64,000 nucleotides of DNA from CAUYXS01 sp965248495 (GCA_965248495.1 CBDFJL010000003.1:1488001-1552000); one strand, 5' to 3'. Positions 50,288-60,460 are shown, numbered from the stretch's first letter. Program-made: numbers and translations. Notes: generated from the sequence alone by a model not told the origin.

Positions 50288-51928
50288 ATGAAGAAGTTCA
50301 TTGTGATGCCTACCGGTTCACCCACGTACAGCCTGCGTTGGTGGACGCTTGCAATAGTCTCAGTCACCGTTCTGATAGCGACTATCGACGAAACGATTCT
50401 CAATGTGGCCCTGCCCTCCCTACAGCGTGACCTGGGGGCATCCGCTTCCGCGCTGCAGTGGATCATTAACTCATACGTGCTCGTCTTCGGCGGCTTGCTC
50501 CTGACCATGGGTGGCCTTGGTGACCGGTTCGGACGGGCCCGCATGCTGCGTTACGGGCTCGCGGTCTTTGCCATCTCCTCGCTCGGCGCGGCGCTGGCAC
50601 AATCACCGTCGCAGTTGATCAGCGCCAGAGCAATCAAGGGGTTGGGCGGAGCGATGATGATGCCGGCGACCCTCTCCATCATCGTGAACGTGTTCCAAGA
50701 AAAGGAAACGGCGAAGGCCATCGCCATATGGGCGATGATGGCGGGGGTCGGAGTCGCGCTTGGACCGGTCCTCGGAGGGGTATTGCTCCAGAACTATTAC
50801 TGGGGCTCGGTTTTCCTGGTGAATGTGCCGATCGCCGCGATTGCCATCGCGGCCAGCGTGTTCCTCGTGCCGGACAGTCGCGATCCTGAGAGCAGACCGC
50901 TGGACATTCCCGGCGCGCTGCTCTCGACGGGGGCGGTTGCGGCGGGGATCTTCGCCATCATCGAAGGACCGGGCCGCGGGTTTACGTCCCCGCTGATCCT
51001 GACCGCGATTGCGGCTTCGCTCATCCTGGGCGTGGGCTTCGTAGTGCGGGAGAGGCGAGCTGAGTACCCTCTGCTGGACTTTGGGCTGTTCCGGATGCCG
51101 CGCTTTTCGATGGGAGCTGCCGCGATCAGTGTCGCGTTCTTCGCGATGGTCGGCTTTATCTTCGGCCTCACGCAGTACTTCCAATTCGTACAGGGACACA
51201 CTCCGCTGGAAGCGGGAGTTCGCTTCCTCCCGGCGGCATTGGGGTTCATGGCCGGGGCCATGGCGAGTGAGGCGCTGGTGCGTCGCTTCGGTACGACCAA
51301 GGTGGTCGTGGGTGGACTTGTCATCGTGAGCGCTGCGATGCCGCTTGTGCTCTTCTGGGAAGTGAACACCTCATACGTGATGGTCGGTCCTGTTGTGGCC
51401 GTGATCGCGCTGGGTGTGGGTCTGGTTATCCCGCCGGCGTCCGAAGCCGTCATGGGCGCCGTGGATCTCGCGAAGGCTGGCGTTGGGTCGGCCATGAACG
51501 ATGTGACCCAGATGTTGGCAAGCGCTCTCAGCATCGCAGTGATCGGCTCCGTGATGTACGCGATCTATGGGGCCAGGCTGGCGGACGCCGCGGCATCATT
51601 GCCCCTGCAGGTGGCGGATGCCGCACGAGACTCAATCGGGGCGGCCGTTCAGACTGCGGCGCAGCTATCTCAAGTGGACGGGCTTGCCCTGTCCACCGCT
51701 GCCAGGACGTCGTTCACAGATGCACTGGGGCTTGCGGTGCTGATCGGCGCCGGGTTCACGCTTACCGGCGCGCTGATCGTAGCGAAGTTCATGCCAGCCC
51801 GCGACCCCAAAGTGCATCAGACGACCGGAGATAGTACGGCTGTGATCGGCACGTTCGAGGATGTCGCGGCCGACGTGTCTCGGCGGGCGATTGCGGTCGC
51901 CGACGCTCCGGCTGGTCTGCCAGGCTAA
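50288..51928 (+). CDS. DHA2-family MFS exporter
   Basis: This is a 546-aa, 14-helix transporter. The family opening LIATIDETILNVALPSLQRD, loop GGLGDRFGRARMLRYGL, and motif C-like ALGPVLGGVLLQNYYWG are present. It is a paralogue of the exporter at 6488 but only distantly similar. The chosen start is ATG 50288; ATG 50309 is also possible. It follows the low-GC patch and is convergent with the suf operon. The substrate is unknown; related proteins export drugs or metabolites. Confidence 0.88.
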   Translation: MKKFIVMPTGSPTYSLRWWTLAIVSVTVLIATIDETILNVALPSLQRDLGASASALQWIINSYVLVFGGLLLTMGGLGDRFGRARMLRYGLAVFAISSLGAALAQSPSQLISARAIKGLGGAMMMPATLSIIVNVFQEKETAKAIAIWAMMAGVGVALGPVLGGVLLQNYYWGSVFLVNVPIAAIAIAASVFLVPDSRDPESRPLDIPGALLSTGAVAAGIFAIIEGPGRGFTSPLILTAIAASLILGVGFVVRERRAEYPLLDFGLFRMPRFSMGAAAISVAFFAMVGFIFGLTQYFQFVQGHTPLEAGVRFLPAALGFMAGAMASEALVRRFGTTKVVVGGLVIVSAAMPLVLFWEVNTSYVMVGPVVAVIALGVGLVIPPASEAVMGAVDLAKAGVGSAMNDVTQMLASALSIAVIGSVMYAIYGARLADAAASLPLQVADAARDSIGAAVQTAAQLSQVDGLALSTAARTSFTDALGLAVLIGAGFTLTGALIVAKFMPARDPKVHQTTGDSTAVIGTFEDVAADVSRRAIAVADAPAGLPG

Positions 51929-52012
51929 CAGCACCCAGATTCACACCAGTGAACAGGGTTTGAAGACGCTGGACTTATCCGGATGCAAGGAAAGCGTAGC
52001 GTTTAACGAAAA

Positions 52013-52042
52013 GCGGCCGCGAGCCCATGGGCTCGCGGCCGC
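52013..52042. terminator. Terminator of the suf operon
   Basis: A perfect 30-bp palindrome with arms GCGGCCGCGAGCCCA / TGGGCTCGCGGCCGC is followed on the minus strand by TTTTCGTTAAA. It lies just after sufU and also faces the end of the convergent exporter. Confidence 0.75.
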
Positions 52043-52119
52043 TGCCGTGTTCGTGGTGGAGGTGGCGGAGAGGCGACCTCCCCGTCCAAGTGCTTGCTGC
52101 GCCCTGAGCGCTGTCGAGG

Positions 52120-52578
52120 CTAGTCGTGGGCCTTCTGGTACTCCGCGATAGCGTCGACCAACGTCGCCCAGCCGAGCAACGCGCACTTGATGCGCACGGG
52201 GAACTGCTTCACGCCTTCGAGCGCCGCCAGCTCACCAAGCTCGTCCTCCATCTCAGCGGCCACCTGCGTACCGGCCATGATCTCGCGGAAGGTCGTGTTG
52301 AGCGCCGACGCCTCTTCGAGCGTCTTGCTCTTGAGCAGCTCGGTCATGATGGAGGCGGAAGCCTGGCTGATGGAGCAGCCCTCGCCCTCGAAGCCCACGG
52401 ACCCGATGCGTCCAGCGTCATCCAGCGCGAGGTTCAGCACCACGCGGTCGCCGCAGAATGGGTTGAAGCCGACGGCGCTGAGCGTTGGGGCATCCAACAG
52501 CGCGTGGTTCCGCGGGCTCTTGTAGTGGTCGAGGATGATCTCGGCGTAGAGGTCGTCGAGGTCGGGCAGCTGCATCAT
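52120..52578 (-). CDS. sufU: SufU iron-sulfur assembly / sulfur-transfer protein
   Basis: The 152-aa protein has the three zinc- or cluster-binding Cys in NPFCGDRVVL, EGEGCSISQASASIM and VRIKCALLGW. SufU accepts sulfur from SufS in Gram-positive-type Suf systems. The start overlaps the sufS stop as ATGA. It is the last gene of sufBCDSU and is followed by a strong hairpin terminator. Confidence 0.95.
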   Translation of the reverse strand: MMQLPDLDDLYAEIILDHYKSPRNHALLDAPTLSAVGFNPFCGDRVVLNLALDDAGRIGSVGFEGEGCSISQASASIMTELLKSKTLEEASALNTTFREIMAGTQVAAEMEDELGELAALEGVKQFPVRIKCALLGWATLVDAIAEYQKAHD

Positions 52579-53822
52579 GGACGACTCCGAGTGGCTTTGC
52601 CGAAGTACTCCACGGTCGCCTTGAGGCCGTCGATGAGCGCGTCGACCTCAGCCGCCGTATTGTAGATGTAGAAGGAGGCCCTGGCCGTCGCTGGGACGTT
52701 CAGCCGGCTGCGCACCAGCGGCATGGCGCAGTGGTGTCCGGTGCGGATGGCGATACCGTAGCTGTCCAGCACCTGGCCCAGGTCGTGCGGGTGCACGCCG
52801 TCCAGGTAGAACGAGACGACACCGCCGCGCATCTCTAGCTCGGACGTCCCGTACGTCGTGACCTCCTCCATCTCGCGGAAGCGCTCGACGGCGTAGCGCG
52901 TTATGGCCATCTCGTGCTGGCGCACGTTGTCCATCCCCAGCGCCTCGAGGTAGTCGACGGCGGCGCCCATACCGATGGCGTCCGCGATGTTCGGAGTCCC
53001 GGCCTCGAAGCGCATGGGCAGCGGCGCCCAGGACGCCGTCTCGAACGTGACCTCCAGCACCATCTCGCCACCGTGGAGGAACGGCTCCATCTCCTCCAGC
53101 AGCTCGCCTCGAACGTAGAGACACCCGATACCCGTGGGCGCCAGCATCTTGTGGCCGGAGAACGCCAGGAAGTCGCAGTCCAGCTTCTGCACGTCGATGG
53201 GTAGGTGGGGCACCGACTGCGCCGCGTCGACCAATACCGCTGCGCCCACGCGATGGGCTGCCTCGATGATCCGCTCAACCGGCGTGATGGTGCCGAGCAC
53301 GTTGGACATGTGCGTGATGGCCACGAGGCGCGTCTTCGCGGTGAGCAGCGTATCGAGGTCGCTGAGGTCCAGCTTGTAGTCGTCGTCCAGACCGATGAAC
53401 TTGAGCGTCGCGCCGTTGTCGGCGGCGAGTTGCTGCCAGGGCACGAGGTTGGAGTGGTGCTCCATCTCGGTGACGAGGATCTCATCGCCGGCGTGGACGT
53501 TGGCGCGGGCCCACGTCTTCGCCACCAAGTTGATGGCCTCCGTCGTGTTGCGGACCCAGATCACGTGCTCCGGTTCCGGCGCGTTGATGAAGCGCGCAAC
53601 CTTGACCCGCGCCTCCTCGTAGTGCTCCGTCGCCTCAACGCTGAGCGTGTGCACGCCGCGGTGCACGTTGGAGTTGTAGCCCTCGTAGTAGTCGACCAGC
53701 GCGTCGATGACCTGCCGCGGTTTGTGGGAGGTCGCCGCGTTGTCGAGGTAGACCAGCGGCTTGCCGTTCACCAGGCGCTTGAGTATCGGGAAGTCGTTTC
53801 GCACCGCTTGGACGTCGAACAT
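52575..53822 (-). CDS. sufS: Cysteine desulfurase SufS
   Basis: The 415-aa group II cysteine desulfurase has VYLDNAATSHKPRQVIDAL, VTEMEHHSNLVPWQQLA, the PLP Lys in LAFSGHKMLAPTGIGCLYV, and the active Cys in IRTGHHCAMPLV. It supplies sulfur to SufU and the SufBCD scaffold. It lies 3 nt after sufD on the same strand. Confidence 0.96.
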   Translation of the reverse strand: MFDVQAVRNDFPILKRLVNGKPLVYLDNAATSHKPRQVIDALVDYYEGYNSNVHRGVHTLSVEATEHYEEARVKVARFINAPEPEHVIWVRNTTEAINLVAKTWARANVHAGDEILVTEMEHHSNLVPWQQLAADNGATLKFIGLDDDYKLDLSDLDTLLTAKTRLVAITHMSNVLGTITPVERIIEAAHRVGAAVLVDAAQSVPHLPIDVQKLDCDFLAFSGHKMLAPTGIGCLYVRGELLEEMEPFLHGGEMVLEVTFETASWAPLPMRFEAGTPNIADAIGMGAAVDYLEALGMDNVRQHEMAITRYAVERFREMEEVTTYGTSELEMRGGVVSFYLDGVHPHDLGQVLDSYGIAIRTGHHCAMPLVRSRLNVPATARASFYIYNTAAEVDALIDGLKATVEYFGKATRSRP

Positions 53823-53825
53823 GCC

Positions 53826-55091
53826 CTACGCCTCCCGCCCCGAGCCGATGGTCAGCGCCCCGTCGATCAGGTCCTCGGCGCGACGGCGGACGTCGTCGTC
53901 CGCGATGCCCGACACGACCTCGTCGATGAAGCCGTGGACCAGCAGCGAGCGCGCCGAGTCTTCGTCCAGGCCACGGCTCTTGAGGTAGAACAGCGCCTCC
54001 GGGTCCATCTGGCCGACGGCGGAGCCGTGTGTCGCCTTCACGTCATCGGCGTATATCTCCAGCACCGGCTGGCTGTCTACTTCGGCGCCCGCGGACATGA
54101 GCAGCGTCTTGTTGGACTGGTGCGTCTCGGTGCGCTGCGAGTCCTCGGGAATCACCACGCGCCCCATGAAGATCGCGTGCGAGTGCCCATCGACGACGCC
54201 CTTGTATAGCTCGGCGCTGGAGGTGTCCGCGCTGGCGTGCTCGATGAGCGTGTGATTGTCCAAGTGTTGCCGGCCGTTGGTGACGTACACACCGTTGATC
54301 CGGCACGAGGCGCCCGCCTCCGCCAGCCTCACGTTGAGGTTGTGGCGCACCAGTCCGCCCCCGGCATCGAGGGCGAACGACTCGAAGTGGGCGTCGCGCT
54401 TAACCGTCGCGGCTGTCGTGGCGACGTGGAACGACCCTGGCCTTTCGTACTGGAACCGGTGGAGTGTCACGCTGGCGCCCTCGCCAACCACGACTTCCGT
54501 GACCGCATTCGAAAAGTAGCCGCTGTTCGGGGCGCCCTGATGGTCTATCGCGACGCTCAAGCGCGAGCCCGGCTCCGCGACGATTAAGACCCGTGGGTGG
54601 GCTACGGTGCCCTCCGTGGAGATCAGAGCGATGCGCAGCGTATTGCGAACGACCATGCCCTCGCCTACGTGGATCAGGACGGCGTCGGCGAACAACGCGG
54701 TGTTCAGCGCGGTGAATGCCTCGTCCTCGAAGCCCGCGTGGGCGCCCAGATGGGCCCTGGCCGCATCGATGAGCGGACCCGTGGCGCCGTTCAAGTTGAC
54801 GAGGCTGACACCCCTGGGAATGTTGCCCACGGCAGCCGAATTGGCTGGCTCTGCGATGAATTCGGCGCGGGCGATGGGGCCGACGTCGGTGTACTTCCAG
54901 TACTCGTTGCCGCGGCGCGCCACGGGGAAGCCAAGCACGCGAAAGCGCTCGACGGCGGCGGCGCGAAGGTCGCTGAGCCACGTGGGCTCGCCGCTACGCC
55001 CGCGCCCACGGACACGCGCACGCTCAAGAGCGCTGGCGTCGAAGGCCGCGAGGTAGCGCCCCTCCTGCGTCGTGCCGGTGCTCGTCGCCAT
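53826..55091 (-). CDS. sufD: FeS cluster assembly protein SufD
   Basis: The 421-aa protein starts at ATG 55091 (MATSTGTTQEGRYLAAFDAS). It has WLSDLRAAAVERFRVLGFPV and YWKYTDVGPIARAEF, and the C-terminal beta-helix with GSAVGQMDPEALFYLKSRGL and LLVHGFIDEVVSGI that pairs with SufB. It completes the SufBCD scaffold. The frame is open upstream of the chosen start but overlaps sufC. Confidence 0.93.
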   Translation of the reverse strand: MATSTGTTQEGRYLAAFDASALERARVRGRGRSGEPTWLSDLRAAAVERFRVLGFPVARRGNEYWKYTDVGPIARAEFIAEPANSAAVGNIPRGVSLVNLNGATGPLIDAARAHLGAHAGFEDEAFTALNTALFADAVLIHVGEGMVVRNTLRIALISTEGTVAHPRVLIVAEPGSRLSVAIDHQGAPNSGYFSNAVTEVVVGEGASVTLHRFQYERPGSFHVATTAATVKRDAHFESFALDAGGGLVRHNLNVRLAEAGASCRINGVYVTNGRQHLDNHTLIEHASADTSSAELYKGVVDGHSHAIFMGRVVIPEDSQRTETHQSNKTLLMSAGAEVDSQPVLEIYADDVKATHGSAVGQMDPEALFYLKSRGLDEDSARSLLVHGFIDEVVSGIADDDVRRRAEDLIDGALTIGSGREA

Positions 55092-55101
55092 GGCCTGCCC
55101 C

Positions 55102-55860
55102 CTAACCGGAGGCGCCGGCGCGCTCGATGAGCCCGTCGTAGCCATTGGCCTCGATCTCCAGGGCCAGCTCCTTGCCGCCCTCTGCGACGAAGCGCCCCCC
55201 GGCCAGCACGTGGACTTTGTCCGGCACAACGTAACTGAGGATGCGCTGGTAGTGGGTGACGAGGACCAGCGCGCGGTCGGGTGAGCGTAGCGAGTTCACG
55301 GCCTCGGCTACCTCCCGCAGCGCGTCGATGTCCAGACCGGAGTCGACCTCGTCGAGGACGGCCAGCTTGGGCTCCAGGACCGCCATCTGCAGGACTTCGT
55401 TGCGCTTGCGCTCGCCGCCTGAGAAGCCTGCGTTTACGAAGCGCTTGGTGAAGGCGTAGTCCATGTCGACGATGCCGACCTTGTCCTTGATGAGCCGGTC
55501 GAACTTCAGCACGCCCAGCTCAGGCTCGCCGACGGCCTTCCGCGCCTCGTTGTAGCCGGCTCGCAAGAAATGATCCAGGCGAACGCCGGGGATCTCGATG
55601 GGGCTTTGGAAGGAGAGAAACAGGCCCGCGCGGGCCCGCCCCTCCACGGGGAGCGCCAGCAAGTCCTCGCCATTGAAGGTGACGGTCCCTCGCGTGACCT
55701 CATAGCCGGGCCTACCGGCCAGGACATAAGCGAGAGTGCTCTTGCCGGAGCCATTCGGCCCCATGATGGCGTGGGTCTCGCCGGCGCCGACGCTCAGGTC
55801 GACTCCCTTGAGTATCTCGGTGCCGCCGACGGCGGCGTGCAGATCTCGGATCTCGAGCAT
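55102..55860 (-). CDS. sufC: FeS assembly ATPase SufC
   Basis: The 252-aa ABC-type ATPase has Walker A AIMGPNGSGKSTLAYVLAG, the SufC-specific LFLSFQSPIEIPGV, signature FSGGERKRNEVLQM, and Walker B LAVLDEVDSGLDIDAL. It drives conformational changes of the SufB-SufD pair. It lies 3 nt after sufB and 10 nt before sufD. Confidence 0.97.
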   Translation of the reverse strand: MLEIRDLHAAVGGTEILKGVDLSVGAGETHAIMGPNGSGKSTLAYVLAGRPGYEVTRGTVTFNGEDLLALPVEGRARAGLFLSFQSPIEIPGVRLDHFLRAGYNEARKAVGEPELGVLKFDRLIKDKVGIVDMDYAFTKRFVNAGFSGGERKRNEVLQMAVLEPKLAVLDEVDSGLDIDALREVAEAVNSLRSPDRALVLVTHYQRILSYVVPDKVHVLAGGRFVAEGGKELALEIEANGYDGLIERAGASG

Positions 55861-55863
55861 CGC

Positions 55864-57324
<1,461 letters not shown>

Positions 57325-57334
57325 GGGATTTCTA

Positions 57335-57361
57335 TATTGTCGACCTGTTGAGTCGACAATA
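57335..57361. promoter_or_regulatory. Palindromic operator of the suf operon
   Basis: TATTGTCGAC (57335-57344) and its exact reverse complement GTCGACAATA (57352-57361) are separated by 7 nt. The spacing and position resemble Rrf2/IscR-type operators. No regulator gene is adjacent. Confidence 0.65.
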
Positions 57362-57388
57362 CTCTAGCATAGGCGGTTGGCCTGTCAA
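57361..57388 (-). promoter_or_regulatory. suf promoter (TTGACA - 16 nt - TAGAGT)
   Basis: On the minus strand TTGACA (57388-57383) and TAGAGT (57366-57361) flank a 16-nt spacer. A second reading is TTGTCG - 17 nt - TATAGA (57336-57331), ending 6 nt before ATG, as in the leaderless genes. Either way the palindrome overlaps the promoter. Confidence 0.55.
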
Positions 57389-57421
57389 GAATAAGCAGGC
57401 CGTGGCGCAGACCGCGCCTCG

Positions 57422-58375
57422 CTACCTGGCCCCAAGCCACGCCTCCAGCGCCTCGTGGGACGTGTACCGGAACTCGTAGCCCAGCTCCCGCTCCAGGCGC
57501 TCGGTGCTGACGGCCCACGGCCAGCGCACGTAGTCCAGGCCTGGCGACGGCGCATCGCTTTGGAGGCGCAGCAGCCACGCCAGGTCGGTTATGCCGTAGG
57601 CGAGCGCCGCGGGCAGCCAGGCGATTCGCTTGTGCGCCAGGCGCCCGAGCTCCGACCAGTGCACGACGCCCGGCGCGGCGGCGTTGTACACACCGGGATG
57701 CGGCTCGGCGACGAAGCGCCAAAGCAGCTCGACGAGGTCATCCTCGTGCAGGAATTGGAGCCCTGGGTCGCTACCTCGTACGCCGACCAACAGCGGCTTG
57801 GAGAGCGCTTGGGTGATGGCGTTCTCAGCGTTGGGGCCCATGACGATGGCGCCGCGAAGGATGGAGGCGGCCACGTCCTCCCGATCGCTCGCATACGCGC
57901 TGACGGCGAGCTCCGCTTCCCGTTTGTCCCAACTGTAGTGGAAGCTGGGCGTGGGCCTGACTCGCGACTCCTCCGTCAGGGGCTGGGGGTTGTCGCGCAG
58001 TGCCCCGTAGACGGTGGACGAGGAGAGGTAGACGACGCGGCGCACCTGGGCGGCCCCCGCGCCGCGAAGCACGTTATCGGTGCCATCGACGTTGACGCGA
58101 TGGCTCAGCTCGCGCCGGCGCTGCTGACGGATCACGAACGCCAGGTGTACCAGCGCCTCGACGCGATGCTCAACGAAGGCGCGCTCGAAGGGCTCGCCGA
58201 TGTCCTGCTGGAGGGCCACCACCTTGGGGTGCTCGAACCTAATGGGCTGGAGGTCCGTGGCGAGCACCTTCGCGATGGCGTCCTCTTGGACGAGCCGGCG
58301 CACCATCCGGTCACCGACGTAGCCCGCCGCGCCGGTAACCGCGACGACCTTGGGGACTGAGGAAGGCTGAGTCAC
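57422..58375 (-). CDS. NAD-dependent epimerase/dehydratase (extended SDR)
   Basis: The 317-aa protein has the Rossmann motif VVAVTGAAGYVGDRMVRRL, the active-site region VYLSSSTVYGALRDN, and HYSWDKREAELAV, where the YxxxK is shifted as WDKR with Tyr two residues before. This placement is common in atypical SDRs acting on sugars or cofactors. The start is GTG 58375, 6 nt after the stop of the small unknown gene, so it is the third gene of an aldolase operon. Confidence 0.82.
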   Translation of the reverse strand: MTQPSSVPKVVAVTGAAGYVGDRMVRRLVQEDAIAKVLATDLQPIRFEHPKVVALQQDIGEPFERAFVEHRVEALVHLAFVIRQQRRRELSHRVNVDGTDNVLRGAGAAQVRRVVYLSSSTVYGALRDNPQPLTEESRVRPTPSFHYSWDKREAELAVSAYASDREDVAASILRGAIVMGPNAENAITQALSKPLLVGVRGSDPGLQFLHEDDLVELLWRFVAEPHPGVYNAAAPGVVHWSELGRLAHKRIAWLPAALAYGITDLAWLLRLQSDAPSPGLDYVRWPWAVSTERLERELGYEFRYTSHEALEAWLGAR

Positions 58376-58381
58376 CGCCGG

Positions 58382-58744
58382 TTATTCCGCAATGTCGGAG
58401 AAGTCGAACCCCAGCTCGCCCAGGCCGGCGACCTCGAAGCGCATGCCGATGCTGTGGGCGCCGGAGGCCATCGCACCGCCGGTGTAGACGATAGTCGTGG
58501 TCTTGTTCATGCCGAGGGTGAACGGCGTGTCCTTGTCGACGGCGTCGAACGGAACGACCCGGCCCTCGACCTCGAACGTGCTCTTGGCCGAGTCCACCTC
58601 CGCGCCGTCGAGCGTTAGCGGCAGCAGACGCCGCGCGTACCCAGAGCCCAATCGGTTGCGCAGCTGGAACTCGAAGCCGTCGGCCGTCGCCCTGAGGCTG
58701 CCCTTGACGTACAGGCGGCGGAGGATGAAGCCGGGGACCTTCAT
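58382..58744 (-). CDS. Small protein of unknown function
   Basis: The 120-aa protein begins MKVPGFILRRLYVKGSLRAT. It is rich in beta-strand-like alternation (GFEFQLRNRLGSGYARRLLP, MNKTTTIVYTGG, GMRFEVAGLGELGFDFSDIA). I do not recognise the family with certainty. There is no signal peptide, membrane helix or metal motif. Its ATG overlaps the aldolase stop as ATGA, and it lies 6 nt before the SDR, so it is translated with both and probably acts in the same pathway. Confidence 0.7.
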   Translation of the reverse strand: MKVPGFILRRLYVKGSLRATADGFEFQLRNRLGSGYARRLLPLTLDGAEVDSAKSTFEVEGRVVPFDAVDKDTPFTLGMNKTTTIVYTGGAMASGAHSIGMRFEVAGLGELGFDFSDIAE

Positions 58745-59478
58745 TCCATTGCACCGGCCCCGGCAGCGTCCCCGCCGGCAGCCTGGCGCATGCGGAACAG
58801 CTCGACCTCCGCCTCGACGGCGCTCGGTGGGAGCTCGTCCGCGTTCCCCATCAGCCTCGCTAGCACGAAGATCTTCGCTAGCTGCTCGCCCAGCCGGCAC
58901 GCCTTGAGTGCGTCGCCGACGGTCCTGCCCACGCCGACGAAGCCGTGGTTCTTCAGCAGCACCGCGTTGCGCTCGCCGAGCGCGGCAACGGCCAACTCGC
59001 CCAGCTCGTCGGTCGATGGGTAGGCGTAGTCGGCCACCCGCACGCTGTCGCCGAGGACGATGACCATCTCGTCGATCAGGGGCGGGATGGCGATGCCGAC
59101 GACCGCCAGCGCGCTGGCGTAGGTGGAGTGGGTGTGCATGACCGCGCCGACGTCCGGCCGTGCCCGGTAGATCGCCGCATGGGTGAGCAGCTCGGTCGAG
59201 GGCAGGGCGTCACCGATGATTGGCTCGCCCTCGTGGTCCACGACGACGACGTCGCCGACGGTCATCGTGTCGTAGCGCGTGCTGGACGCCGTGATGGCGA
59301 TGAGGTCGCGCGTGCCGTCGGTGACGCGTGCGCTCACGTTGCCGCTGGTCTCGACCACCAGGCCCTCGGCATGCATGGCCCGGGCGGCATCCAGCACCGC
59401 CCGGCGCTGGACCAGCCAGGGTGCGCCGCTACTCGTCTCCTTGGCCGTTTCCTTGGCCGTGGCCTTGCGCGTCGCCAT
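58741..59478 (-). CDS. Class II aldolase/adducin-family protein (fuculose-phosphate aldolase-like)
   Basis: In this 245-aa protein the zinc site is MHTHSTYASALAV, with two of the three His, and the third is in VLLKNHGFVGVG. The N-terminal region contains VVETSGNVSARV, the phosphate-binding signature, and the catalytic acid is in LPSTELLTHAAIY. The family splits sugar phosphates such as L-fuculose-1-phosphate or acts as a decarboxylase on related acids. TATTCT lies 8 nt before the ATG. It heads an operon with a small unknown gene and an SDR. Confidence 0.88.
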   Translation of the reverse strand: MATRKATAKETAKETSSGAPWLVQRRAVLDAARAMHAEGLVVETSGNVSARVTDGTRDLIAITASSTRYDTMTVGDVVVVDHEGEPIIGDALPSTELLTHAAIYRARPDVGAVMHTHSTYASALAVVGIAIPPLIDEMVIVLGDSVRVADYAYPSTDELGELAVAALGERNAVLLKNHGFVGVGRTVGDALKACRLGEQLAKIFVLARLMGNADELPPSAVEAEVELFRMRQAAGGDAAGAGAME

Positions 59479-59659
59479 GGGCGGCTAGAATAGCAGGGCC
59501 CCCCGCGGGCCGCCAGCGCCTTCAACCTCCCCCGCCTTTCCTTCGAGCGCTCGATTCCGGACTCCGGCGACGGCGCCTCGGCAGGGGCCGCGACGCTGCT
59601 CTAGGGCCTGCCCCCTGAGCGGAGCCGAAGGAGAGCGGGCTTCCCCAGCCTGGAGGCTG

Positions 59660-59705
59660 ACAAGAGACGAGGTGGCGGTGCGCGAGCCGCCACCTCGTCT
59701 CTTGT
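59660..59705. repeat. Perfect 19-bp hairpin in a divergent intergenic region
   Basis: ACAAGAGACGAGGTGGCGG (59660-59678) and its reverse complement (59687-59705) surround an 8-nt loop. CTTTGTG follows on the plus strand. No gene ends at this hairpin. Confidence 0.8.
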
Positions 59706-59777
59706 CTTTGTGAATCCCAGCGAGGCGAACAATCGCGTCTTATCACCCGGACACGGTGGCACGATTAAGATAGTCGC

Positions 59778-59918
59778 GTGCGCCGAGAGCTATCAGCAAT
59801 CGTTATTGGCTTGAGCGTCGAACTCGTGTTCGTCGTGCTTTGTCCCCGGATACCGCGAGCGCTATCAAGTCAATTGGGAACACCAATTGTCGGCTACGAC
59901 ACGCCTAGCTGGGGGTGA
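59778..59918 (+). CDS. Possible small membrane or signal-anchored peptide
   Basis: The 46-codon frame starts at GTG, 7 nt after TAAGAT. It contains a hydrophobic stretch AIVIGLSVELVFVVLCP and then ALSSQLGTPIVGYDTPSWG. It may be the N-terminal part of the following frame, joined by a +1 shift, or a separate peptide. The sequence is less GC-rich than its surroundings. Evidence for expression is only the start context. Confidence 0.35.
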   Translation: MRRELSAIVIGLSVELVFVVLCPRIPRALSSQLGTPIVGYDTPSWG

Positions 59919-60183
59919 GACGCGGACGACAGGGATAGCGAAGCTAATCGCCGAACCTAGAGGCAATGGCGGAGCGTTTCGCTATGACTTGCTCTACTGG
60001 GACGAGGTACGTGGTCGACTGACATGGCACAACACGACGGGTTGGATTATCCCGAGCGCGGGCATTCAGCGGCCGGAAATCCTAATCCAAGTGACGTTTG
60101 TCTGCGAACCTAGGCAGATTGATGGGACCACCGTTCGACGTTACCGATTGGACGACGCGGGGTTCACGGAAGTTGACGTCTAG
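59887..60183 (+). CDS. Small protein of unknown function, possibly the 3' part of a frameshifted gene
   Basis: The frame has 98 codons from TTG 59887. The region from about 59925 on looks coding (GIAKLIAEPRGNGGAFRYDL, YWDEVRGRLTWHNTTGWIIP, LIQVTFVCEPRQIDGTTVRR). I do not recognise the domain. Its natural start may be GTG 59778 in another frame, which would add a signal or membrane segment. Lower GC suggests recent acquisition. Confidence 0.45.
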   Translation: MSATTRLAGGETRTTGIAKLIAEPRGNGGAFRYDLLYWDEVRGRLTWHNTTGWIIPSAGIQRPEILIQVTFVCEPRQIDGTTVRRYRLDDAGFTEVDV

Positions 60184-60460
60184 GCCGTAAGCGCCTTGCA
60201 CTCCAGATTGCCAGAGTCACTCGCGCGCAGCACGGATAGCGGAACACGTACCGCTCCTGGCGGTCGTGAACTGCCACTCCAACTCATCAAGGTAAGCGTC
60301 GGGGCGTGCGCGGTCCACGTTTCTGTCGTGACGATGACAAAACGCCGTTGCCAATTCGTCACCATTCGCCGTACGCTGCCTTACCTCCTCCCGACGAGGG
60401 CCTGACCAGAATGGCACACAATGGCACACCCTGAGCGAGTTTTCGGCCGCAAGGAAGCCC
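60184..60460. other. Intergenic region of 277 bp
   Basis: No intact gene is visible. A minus-strand frame near 60260-60390 contains GDELATAFCHRHDRNVDRAR and YLDELEWQF, which recalls the C-terminal part of some DDE transposases, but the match is weak. Confidence 0.3.
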
